Below, in pieces: positions 32,098 through 38,171 of a stretch of 38,171 nt of DNA. Source of the stretch: SZUA-365 sp034002405. GTDB lineage: Bacteria; Bacteroidota; Ignavibacteria; SZUA-365. The notes below the pieces were generated by a model. It was not told where the DNA came from. It ran no database searches and saw nothing but the letters and a program-made list of their open reading frames with translations. The DNA lies in NCBI GenBank assembly GCA_034002405.1, contig JAVFAS010000034.1, positions 1 to 38,171 of the forward strand. The letters are read 5' to 3'. The position numbers and the translations under genes were made by a program. Each line of letters starts with the position of its first letter. Position 1 is the first letter of the stretch.

Positions 32098-32829
32098 TTA
32101 CTTTTTCAGCCCCGTGTATCTTCCCGCCCAGAAATTCCCCCGCACCCGCAGCAGTCCCTTGATATCATCCACCGCCGTCTTGACGATCTTGACGCGCGTG
32201 TCGAGATCCTCGATCCATTTGACGGGCACATCATGGATGCGGTAGCCGCATTTTTCGCCGATGATGAGGAGTTCGGAATCGAAGAACCAGACATTGTCCT
32301 CGATATGCGGAATGAGCACGTCGACCACCTGGCGCGTGACGGCCTTGAAGCCGCATTGCGCGTCGGAGAAACGGGTGAAGAACAGCGCTTTCACCATGAG
32401 ATTGTAGCTGCGCGAAATGAATTCCCGTTTGACGCTGCGTTCGGTGTTGGCGCCCTTCATCAGACGCGAACCGGTGCCGATGTCATAGCCCTCGTGCGCG
32501 AGCGCATGCACCATCGGCGGGAAGGAATCGAGATTCGTGGAAAGGTCGACATCCATGTAACTGACGATATCCGCGTCCGACTCCGTCCACGACCGCTTCA
32601 GCGCGCGGCCGCGGCCTTTCTGCTCGAGCCGGAGGTAACGGACGCGATCGTATTCCTTCGCCAGCGTGCGCGACACCTCCGGCGTCCGGTCGATGGACGC
32701 GTTGTCGGCGATCTCGATCATCCAGTCATACGCCGCCATGTGTTCGCGCAGGAACGCATGCAGGATCGGGATGCTGACCGGCAGCGCCTTTTCTTCATTG
32801 TAGACGGGGATGGTGACAAGCAATTTCAT
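32098..32829 (-). CDS. family 2 glycosyltransferase (polyprenyl-phosphate sugar synthase-like)
   Basis: A 243-residue GT-A fold enzyme without membrane segments. It begins KLLVTIPVYNEEKALP (2-17), with IADNASIDRTPEVS (~38-51), QKGRGRALKRSW (~69-80), the metal-binding DVDLSTNLD (~92-100), GTGSRLMKGAN (~117-127) and DAQCGFKAVTRQV (~156-168). The GSR...QCGFK series is typical of dolichyl/polyprenyl-phosphate glucosyl- or mannosyltransferases (ALG5/DPM1 type). The donor sugar cannot be told. ATG 32829 was chosen since the family begins right there; an upstream in-frame ATG at 32865 adds unlikely residues. Downstream it converges on the DUF5686 gene across repeat A. Confidence 0.9.
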   Translation of the reverse strand: MKLLVTIPVYNEEKALPVSIPILHAFLREHMAAYDWMIEIADNASIDRTPEVSRTLAKEYDRVRYLRLEQKGRGRALKRSWTESDADIVSYMDVDLSTNLDSFPPMVHALAHEGYDIGTGSRLMKGANTERSVKREFISRSYNLMVKALFFTRFSDAQCGFKAVTRQVVDVLIPHIEDNVWFFDSELLIIGEKCGYRIHDVPVKWIEDLDTRVKIVKTAVDDIKGLLRVRGNFWAGRYTGLKK

Positions 32830-32915
32830 GGCGGTCCGTCGCATTTGGGACAGGCAGGTCATCAAAAGTAGGGCGGGGGGGAGGGATTTCCAAGAACGGG
32901 AGGCAGGGGAGTCCC

Positions 32916-33114
32916 GGAGGAGTAAGAGAGGGAGGGTGCAGAGGGCGCGGAGAGGATTTTACCACGGAGGCGCACCGAGGCGCACGGAGGGATTTTTGGA
33001 TCGCGGATCTTATCTTGTCCTGACACGTGGGCGACGCGTGAAATCCTTCGTGCGCGCGACTCCGCGGTACAGGTCTTCACGGTGTCCACCCCACCCTCAC
33101 TCCCTTACTCCTCC
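32916..33114. repeat. extragenic repeat copies B and D forming a long inverted repeat
   Basis: Copy B (32916-32999, plus orientation) starts GGAGGAGTAAG and contains GGATTTTACCACGGAGGCGC. Copy D (33037-33114) is a diverged copy in the opposite orientation, about 70 % alike by hand alignment. Together they form a ~200-bp imperfect inverted repeat between the glycosyltransferase and the thiamine-binding gene. The ribosome site GGAG (33115-33118) of the latter follows D directly. No gene was found in 32830-33127. Confidence 0.65.
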
Positions 33115-33127
33115 GGAGACTCACATC

Positions 33128-33430
33128 ATGCACGTCATCGCCGATCTCATGGTGGTCCCTCTCGGAGTCGGAATATCCGTCTCCCCATACGTCGCCGCCT
33201 GTGAAAAAATCCTGACAGATGCCGGTCTGAAAACGCATTTGCACGCCTATGGCACGAACATCGAAGGCGAGTGGGACGTCGTGTTCGCCGCCGTCAAACG
33301 ATGCCACGAGGTTCTGCACGAGATGGGCGCCCCACGCGTCTCGTCGAGTCTCAAGGTCGGGACCCGCACCGATCGCTTGCAGACCATGGCCGACAAGGTC
33401 CGCAGCGTCGAGGACAAGATGAATCCCTAG
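33128..33430 (+). CDS. MTH1187-family thiamine-binding protein (DUF77)
   Basis: A 100-residue cytosolic protein of the MTH1187/YkoF-like family. VIADLMVVPLGVGISVSPYVA (3-23) opens the ferredoxin-like fold, followed by LHAYGTNIEGEWDVVFAAVKRCHEVLHEMGAPRV (~38-71), SLKVGTRTD (~74-82) and the final DKVRSVEDK (~89-97). These are the family's β-strand with Gly-T-x-I-E-G-x-W signature; related proteins bind thiamine or its pyrimidine. GGAG nine nt upstream supports ATG 33128. The stop codon overlaps that of the convergent GxxExxY gene inside a CTAG tetramer. The gene is enclosed by inverted copies of the local repeat family. Confidence 0.9.
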   Translation: MHVIADLMVVPLGVGISVSPYVAACEKILTDAGLKTHLHAYGTNIEGEWDVVFAAVKRCHEVLHEMGAPRVSSSLKVGTRTDRLQTMADKVRSVEDKMNP

Positions 33431-33831
33431 TTTCCCTGAGAGGACGACACGCCCTTCGGCGTATTGATGAAACGGACGATATTGTCCTTTAAATGTCGCC
33501 CATTGAAGTTGAACAACAGGCCATGCGTCTTGCCACTCAGCCGCAAATAGGTAAGCAACTGCGCCTTGTGCACTTCATGCAACGCATCGACCGCCTTGAG
33601 TTCCACGACCACCCGATCCTCGACCAGCAGGTCAATTCGATACGCCGCATTCAGATCCACATCTTTATAGCGCAACGGAAGCGCTTTCTCGACCTCCACA
33701 CGCAATCCGTTCGCCACCAACTCATACGCAAGACAGGTCCGGTACGTCGACTCCAACAGACCCGGACCCAGTTCCGAGTGCACCGTATACGCGCATCCGA
33801 TAATCTTGTACGTCAAATCGTTGATCTGCAT
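33427..33831 (-). CDS. GxxExxY protein (PD-(D/E)XK-like fold)
   Basis: A 134-residue protein with the name-giving motif ELGPGLLESTYRTCL (~19-33, G-L-L-E-S-T-Y) and a PD-(D/E)XK-type core RIDLLVEDRVVVELKAV (~63-79, D...E-x-K). It ends with the family tail KTHGLLFNFNGRHLKDNIVRF. The family is common in environmental bacteria, often in repeat-rich surroundings; its function is unknown. AAAGGGAG just upstream supports ATG 33831; the longer frame from 33888 reads into a tandem repeat. It converges on the thiamine-binding gene with a 4-nt overlap of stop codons. Confidence 0.9.
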   Translation of the reverse strand: MQINDLTYKIIGCAYTVHSELGPGLLESTYRTCLAYELVANGLRVEVEKALPLRYKDVDLNAAYRIDLLVEDRVVVELKAVDALHEVHKAQLLTYLRLSGKTHGLLFNFNGRHLKDNIVRFINTPKGVSSSQGN

Positions 33832-33873
33832 CTCGTTCTCCCTTTGAGATGTTGAACAAATGAGACTCCTCTG

Positions 33874-33947
33874 CCTCCGCTCCAACAAACCCTCCGCGCG
33901 CCTCTGCGCGCCTCCGCTCCAACAAACCCTCCGCGCGCCTCTGCGCG
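33874..33947. repeat. perfect 37-bp tandem duplication
   Basis: 33874-33910 and 33911-33947 are identical 37-bp units (starting CCTCCGCTCC and ending TCTGCGCG). They form the outer edge of extragenic repeat copy C. Zero differences between units suggests a recent duplication or assembly-sensitive slippage. Confidence 0.9.
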
Positions 33948-34002
33948 CCTCCGTGGTAAAATCTTCTCCGCGCCCTCCTTACCCTCCCTCCCTTACTCCT
34001 CC
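33919..34002 (-). repeat. extragenic repeat copy C
   Basis: Read on the minus strand from 34002, this 84-bp copy matches copy B (32916-32999) at about 74 of 84 positions by hand alignment, including the identical middle GATTTTACCACGGAGGCGC. It starts 3 nt after the DUF4175 stop codon. The GGAGGAGTAAG at its head is a near-duplicate of the last two codons plus stop of that gene (GAG GAG TAA). Confidence 0.75.
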
Positions 34003-34004
34003 GC

Positions 34005-37000
34005 TTACTCCTCCCCCACCACCGTCTCCAGCGCCTCGAAATACTTCCGGATCATCACCTCGTAATCCCGTGCATACCCCTCGTTGACGGCCTTCTGGAG
34101 GTCCGAGCGAATGCCCTCGCGGGGATCGAGGAGATTCGGATCGAGCTGTCCGGGACTCCGGCGCGCGACGTCGCGGCCGGTGTTGGCGCGGCGCTGCTTT
34201 TCCCAGTCGCGTTCGCGCATCGACCGTGAGGCGTCGAGCATGCGCGAGAGGATGCGCTCCTGCTTCTGCAGCGTGTTGGGATTGACATTCTCCTGCTGCA
34301 TGTCGCGCACGACTTCCTGCATGTCCTCGGCGATGCGTTCGAGATCGCCGAGCAACTTCTTGCCTTCCTCGCTGCGCTTGGCCTCCTCGTTGAGCTGCTG
34401 CAGGGTTTTCTGCACGGCCCGCTGCTGCTGCATCAGGCGCTGCAATTGCTGACGTTCCTGCTGCGACGACCCGCCCTGCGAGGGTGAGGGCATGCTCTGG
34501 TTGATATCCATCTGCTGCTGGGCCATCTGGCGGAGCTGCTGCATGAGCGAGCCGCCCTGCGAACTGCCGGAGGACGAGGATTTCTGCATGCTCTCGGCGA
34601 TCTGCTTCGCGGCCTCGTTGAGTTCGGACATCGCGCCGCCCTGTTGTTCGCCGCCCGCGCGCTGGTCGCGGTTCTTCATGCTTTCCATCGCCTTCTGCAT
34701 CTGTTGCATCGCCTTGCCGAGATGCTTGGCGAGATCCTGGTCCACCGCGAAGGTCTTCTTCGCCAGTTCCATCATCTCGTTGCCGGTTTGATTGAGCTGC
34801 TCCATCAGCTGCTGCTGTTCGCGCATGGCCTCGCGGTACTGCGGCGAATTCCGCGGCAGCTTCTGCACGGTGTTTTTAAGGTCCTCCTGCCGCTTGGACA
34901 ATTCGAGCACTTCCTTGAGCGCTTTCTGGAAGGCCCGCTGCACCATCTGCTGCATGTTCTGGTTCAGCTTCTTCTTGACCTGTTCCATCTTCTTCTGCGT
35001 CTTGCGCATCTGTTCAGCGGATTTTTTCTGCTGTTTCGACGATCCCTTGCAGTCGCCGCCCTGACACATCGACGCGCTCTGGCTCATCTGCTGCTGCATC
35101 TGCTGGAGATTCATCTCCGCCATGGCCTCGCGCATTTCGTCGAGCGGCATCTCCTTGGGAAATTCCTCCATCTTCTGCATCAATTCCTTCATCTCCCGCT
35201 GCATCGCCTCGGCCTGCTTCTGCATCTCCCGCTGCTCCTGCGCCAGACGGTCGAGCATCTCCTGATCCTTCGGATCGGCGTTCTCGGTGCGCTCGGCGAG
35301 ATCCTCCTGCTGCTTGGCCATTTCCTCGGCACGCTTGGTCAGCTCGTCCACCTTCTGCTCGATCTGGATGCGCTTGAGCAAGTCGATGGTGCGTTCGAGG
35401 CTGTTGCGGAACTGCTCCTCGTTGAACTCGAAATTCTCCATCGCCTTCTGCATCTGCTCGGGACTCATCTGCTGCATCATCTCGTTCATCTTCTTCTGCA
35501 TCTCGCGCAGTTCCGGGGCGTCGACCTCCTTCATCAGCTGCTGCAGTTCGTCGTATTTCTTCATGGTCTCTTCCGACACCATGTTCTGCTGCTCCATGTC
35601 GCGTTTGAGTTCGGCGAGCTGCTCGTTGACCTTCTGGACTTCCTTGACCATCTCGTCCTGGCGCTTCATCAACTCCTCGAGCTTCTTCTGCTGCTGCCAG
35701 TCGAGCTTCTCCGCATTCTGCTGTTTCATCTCCTGGCGCAGCTTGTCGAGGTCCTTCCGCACATCCTCGGCCGCGGTGAGCGTCTTCTCGAGATTGTCGA
35801 TGGCCTGCTCCTGCTCGGCATCGGCGCGGGCGAACACTTCCTCGAGCGACGGCAGACGCAGCGAATACACCTGGCTGCGGCCGATGCCGGGACCGGTGAC
35901 GGTGTTGTTGTCGTGCACCTCGACATAGTAATTGACCACATCCTCGGGCACGAGGCCGAGCGCGGTGAGATTCCAGATGAAGGGGACCTCCATCCGCGGT
36001 GCGCGCGCGGTGGGCAGGGGAATCACGATCGAGGAATATTCTTCCCGGGGTTTCTCGTACCGCGACGCGGCGAGGCGATAGCGGAGTACCAGCTTCGAAA
36101 ATCCGTAATCATCACCGATGCCCATCACCATCGCGAGGCGCATGCTCTCGTCGAGATTCGTGTTCCGTCCGGGCTCGAGCACATCCACCGTCGGCACCAT
36201 GTCGGGCACCACCTTCAGCGTGTATTCGATCGGATCGACATTGCGGATGCCGCCCGCGTCCCGCAGGCCGATGTGATAGGAGCCGTCACGCCGGAGCGTG
36301 AACGCCGCCTTCGCGCGCGCGCCGTCGATCGCGGCATTCACCTGCTGGCTGTCGGCGAACATCAACGCGGCGGCGGCAATCTCCTTGTTCAGCGTCATCT
36401 CGACGGAAACCCGCGTACCCGCGATGGCGGTGACGTCGCCGGTGTTGTCGTCGAGATAGCGCGGGGGCAGCTTCGTGTAGGCGGGGAAATGCAGCTGCAC
36501 GCGCATCGAGCGGATGAACGGCCGGTCGACCACCTCCACACGGAAATGCCTGCTGCGATAGCCTTTCGCCTCGGCGTAATACTCGAAGGAATTCCGCGGC
36601 TGCGTGATGCGGGAGGCATACAGGCCGCTGCTGTCGCGGGACGTGCGCACCGCGTCGAAATTCTCCTGTCCTTCTTCGCGGAGGAAGAATGTCACCTCCG
36701 GTTGCACGCGCGCGGAGGTCGTTGCGGTGAGCGTGATCGTCTCGCCCTTCACCGCCTCGATGTCGCCGGGTTCGACCATGAATTCGAAAGGAGCAGGGGG
36801 AGCGAAGTCCGTGCGGAACTGCAGCAGCCGCATCGCACCGCCGCCCATGGTGGACGGTAGTAGCGAGAACGCAAGCGCAACGAAGCCGAGCGTGAACATC
36901 GCACCGCGCATCGCCTTACGCGCGGGCGCGGCGTCGACGACGGGCGTCAGATCGAGGCGCGAAAATTCGTCCGCCACGTCGCGGAATCCGGCGTCGACGA

Positions 37001-37403
37001 GAGCGGGCGAATACGCGGCGTGGTTCTCCTGCCGCATTTCGCGGAACACTTGCAGCGCGTTGAGCAGGCGGTCGTGAATGCCGGGGAAAAACGTCCCCAC
37101 CTCGCGCGCCACCATGTCGTCGCTCTTGCGACGCGCGGGAGAAAACCGCGGCGCGAGGGCGGGAACCAGAAAGAATGCCGCGGCGAAAAGTATGACCACG
37201 GCCGAGGCGAAAAACAGCGCCGTGCGTCCATCGATGCCGATGTACAGCACGCCTTCCGCCGCGCTGGCGAGCAGCACGGTCACGCCCGCGACGGTGAACG
37301 TGCGCAGCAAGGCGCGGCGAAGCGCCAGCGACTCCTCGCGACGCCGCACGCCGCGCAGGGTGTCGATGATCCGATTGTAATTCGTCAATTTCTCGTCGTG
37401 CAT
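34005..37403 (-). CDS. DUF4175-family membrane protein with long Met/Gln-rich coiled coil
   Basis: A 1132-residue protein. Two membrane helices (~31-55 and ~60-83), a third (~165-184), then a β-rich extracytoplasmic region (~195-510: strands such as FMVEPGDIEAVKGETITLTA and YVEVHDNNTV). From ~515 to ~1090 there is a very long helical region dominated by Met, Gln, Glu and Lys. A short loop, SMCQGGDCKGSS, in the middle holds two cysteines, and Ser/Gly-rich breaks lie near ~960 and ~1000. The C-terminus NEGYARDYEVMIRKYFEALE is the family's usual end. AAAGGA (37415-37410) supports ATG 37403. DUF4175 genes in Bacteroidota are often near BatA/MoxR-type genes, but none lies in this window. Function unknown; an envelope or chaperone-like scaffold is only a guess. 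Confidence 0.88.
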   Translation of the reverse strand: MHDEKLTNYNRIIDTLRGVRRREESLALRRALLRTFTVAGVTVLLASAAEGVLYIGIDGRTALFFASAVVILFAAAFFLVPALAPRFSPARRKSDDMVAREVGTFFPGIHDRLLNALQVFREMRQENHAAYSPALVDAGFRDVADEFSRLDLTPVVDAAPARKAMRGAMFTLGFVALAFSLLPSTMGGGAMRLLQFRTDFAPPAPFEFMVEPGDIEAVKGETITLTATTSARVQPEVTFFLREEGQENFDAVRTSRDSSGLYASRITQPRNSFEYYAEAKGYRSRHFRVEVVDRPFIRSMRVQLHFPAYTKLPPRYLDDNTGDVTAIAGTRVSVEMTLNKEIAAAALMFADSQQVNAAIDGARAKAAFTLRRDGSYHIGLRDAGGIRNVDPIEYTLKVVPDMVPTVDVLEPGRNTNLDESMRLAMVMGIGDDYGFSKLVLRYRLAASRYEKPREEYSSIVIPLPTARAPRMEVPFIWNLTALGLVPEDVVNYYVEVHDNNTVTGPGIGRSQVYSLRLPSLEEVFARADAEQEQAIDNLEKTLTAAEDVRKDLDKLRQEMKQQNAEKLDWQQQKKLEELMKRQDEMVKEVQKVNEQLAELKRDMEQQNMVSEETMKKYDELQQLMKEVDAPELREMQKKMNEMMQQMSPEQMQKAMENFEFNEEQFRNSLERTIDLLKRIQIEQKVDELTKRAEEMAKQQEDLAERTENADPKDQEMLDRLAQEQREMQKQAEAMQREMKELMQKMEEFPKEMPLDEMREAMAEMNLQQMQQQMSQSASMCQGGDCKGSSKQQKKSAEQMRKTQKKMEQVKKKLNQNMQQMVQRAFQKALKEVLELSKRQEDLKNTVQKLPRNSPQYREAMREQQQLMEQLNQTGNEMMELAKKTFAVDQDLAKHLGKAMQQMQKAMESMKNRDQRAGGEQQGGAMSELNEAAKQIAESMQKSSSSGSSQGGSLMQQLRQMAQQQMDINQSMPSPSQGGSSQQERQQLQRLMQQQRAVQKTLQQLNEEAKRSEEGKKLLGDLERIAEDMQEVVRDMQQENVNPNTLQKQERILSRMLDASRSMRERDWEKQRRANTGRDVARRSPGQLDPNLLDPREGIRSDLQKAVNEGYARDYEVMIRKYFEALETVVGEE

Positions 37404-37424
37404 GCCACATCCTTTCGAAGTAGA

Positions 37425-37456
37425 GAAAGTTAGCACCGCCCCCCGTGCAGCGCAAG
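37425..37456 (-). promoter_or_regulatory. Bacteroidota-type promoter of the DUF4175 gene
   Basis: On the minus strand, CTTG (37456-37453), 20 nt and TAACTTTC (37432-37425), one mismatch in each box. The leader would be only about 15 nt and would carry the AAAGGA ribosome site. Confidence 0.45.
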
Positions 37457-37566
37457 GCGATTATCCTTCCGACGCACGGGAATGGGGACGGATTTTTGCC
37501 CTGTTTTCTCGTGATGCTGGCAGTACCTTTTATGACATTCTAAGGACATATTCATCCGGAATAGTC

Positions 37567-38171
37567 ATGCGCAGACATTCATCGATCAAGGGGACCATTC
37601 GCATCGCACGCGCATTCTGTTTGTTGAGCGTCATCTTTGTTACTTGTGTTCAGGCGCAGGTTGATTTTCGTGACCACCTCAGCGCGGAAGAACGTCAGCG
37701 ATGGTTTCCTCTCCGGCGAATGCTCGTCGTGGAAGGCCGTCCGGACAGCGCGGACCAACTCGGCAGCGGCTTCGCCATGCTGCCCGATGCAAACGGCGAC
37801 GGTTGGAACGACCTCGCAGTCTCGGCGCAAAACCGGCGTGAGATGCTGATCTTCTACGGTGGACCGGGAATTCTCGACAGCATTCCGGATGTGGTCATGC
37901 CCGGCGGGGGCACCATTGCCACGGGGGACTTCAACGGCGACAGCCTGCAGGATATTGCAGTACAGCAGCCCGGTTCGATCATCGATCTGGCTACGGGAGA
38001 ATCTATCGGATCGGTACCCGACAGCCTGTTCGTGTATTTCGCACACCGACGCGAGGGCTGCATCTACGGCCCGGAGCCCGACCTGCGTCTCGGAGTCAGC
38101 GATGCTTGGGGAACAAGCCGGGATTTCGGGTATCACTGTTCCAGTGGGGATTTCAACGGCGATGGGATCGA
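37567..38171 (+). CDS. secreted FG-GAP repeat protein, 5' part (runs off the window)
   Basis: An open frame from ATG 37567 continues to the window edge without a stop (201 complete codons). A signal peptide (IRIARAFCLLSVIFVTCVQA, ~11-30) is followed by repeats with the calcium-binding-like D-x-N-G-D-G/S pattern of FG-GAP/integrin-α propellers: PDANGDGWNDLAV (~74-86), GDFNGDSLQDIAV (~119-131) and GDFNGDGI at the end. Such proteins in this phylum are usually surface or T9SS cargo; the sorting domain would lie beyond the edge. TAAGGA (37540-37545) is 21 nt upstream, far for a ribosome site. A -7-like TACCTTTT (37524-37531) has no good -33 partner. It is divergent from the DUF4175 gene. Confidence 0.82.
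   Translation, partial: MRRHSSIKGTIRIARAFCLLSVIFVTCVQAQVDFRDHLSAEERQRWFPLRRMLVVEGRPDSADQLGSGFAMLPDANGDGWNDLAVSAQNRREMLIFYGGPGILDSIPDVVMPGGGTIATGDFNGDSLQDIAVQQPGSIIDLATGESIGSVPDSLFVYFAHRREGCIYGPEPDLRLGVSDAWGTSRDFGYHCSSGDFNGDGI

Noticed and set aside
33874..33947. Possible CRISPR repeat pair
   Set aside because: Two contiguous identical units without spacers; it is a tandem duplication and no cas genes are present.
34644..36860. 738-codon plus-strand open frame, Leu/His-rich
   Set aside because: Exact antisense of the Met/Gln/Glu coiled coil of the DUF4175 gene; Leu/His/Phe richness is the complement of that codon use.
1..38171. tRNA, rRNA, transposase, integrase or phage genes
   Set aside because: None could be recognised in the sequence on either strand.

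Overview
Organism. The window is GC-rich (by eye above 60 %). Two giant secreted proteins end in type IX secretion (Por) C-terminal sorting domains. Several genes are preceded by the Bacteroidota-type promoter pattern xTTG-N19/20-TAnnTTT, and there is a DUF5686 carboxypeptidase-regulatory-like protein and a DUF4175 protein. Together these place it in the Bacteroidota/Chlorobiota (FCB) group. The GC content, recognisable Shine-Dalgarno sites and 'choice-of-anchor D' giant proteins suggest a Chlorobiota/Kapabacteria/Ignavibacteria-like lineage rather than classical Bacteroidia. The phylum call is an inference. No rRNA, tRNA, CRISPR array, transposase or integrase was found.

Layout. 1-1.1 kb: a mazEF toxin-antitoxin pair on the minus strand with a palindromic operator, then a cluster of short hairpin repeats. 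1.1-1.6 kb: a small membrane protein resembling Mpv17/PMP22. 2.0-7.5 kb: a tight five-gene operon (ornithine carbamoyltransferase, carbamate kinase, aspartate carbamoyltransferase, ornithine aminotransferase, COG2403 P-loop protein) closed by an intrinsic terminator. 7.8-22.4 kb: two giant collinear paralogous T9SS cargo proteins (2083 and 2004 aa) flanking an outer-membrane OmpA-type protein. 22.5-25.1 kb: minus-strand housekeeping operon queA-ispD-rsmI. 25.5-28.3 kb: ADP-forming acyl/acetyl-CoA synthetase and a family-16-type methyltransferase. 28.4-32.8 kb: a TPR lipid-contact/RMDN-like protein (minus), a DUF5686 outer-membrane protein (plus) and a GT2 glycosyltransferase (minus). 33.1-33.8 kb: an MTH1187-type thiamine-binding protein and a convergent GxxExxY protein. 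34.0-37.4 kb: a large DUF4175 membrane/coiled-coil protein (minus). 37.6 kb to the end: the start of an FG-GAP repeat secreted protein.

How the genes work together. The 2.0-7.5 kb operon is the most coherent system. Carbamate kinase sits exactly between the two enzymes that use carbamoyl phosphate, followed by an ornithine-handling transaminase and an uncharacterised nucleotide-binding protein of the cyclic-2,3-diphosphoglycerate synthetase family. The second theme is the cell surface: giant T9SS cargo, a peptidoglycan-anchored barrel protein, DUF5686 and FG-GAP proteins. The third is the repetitive intergenic DNA of the right third (31.97-34.0 kb), where one ~84-bp extragenic repeat family recurs in both orientations at gene borders.
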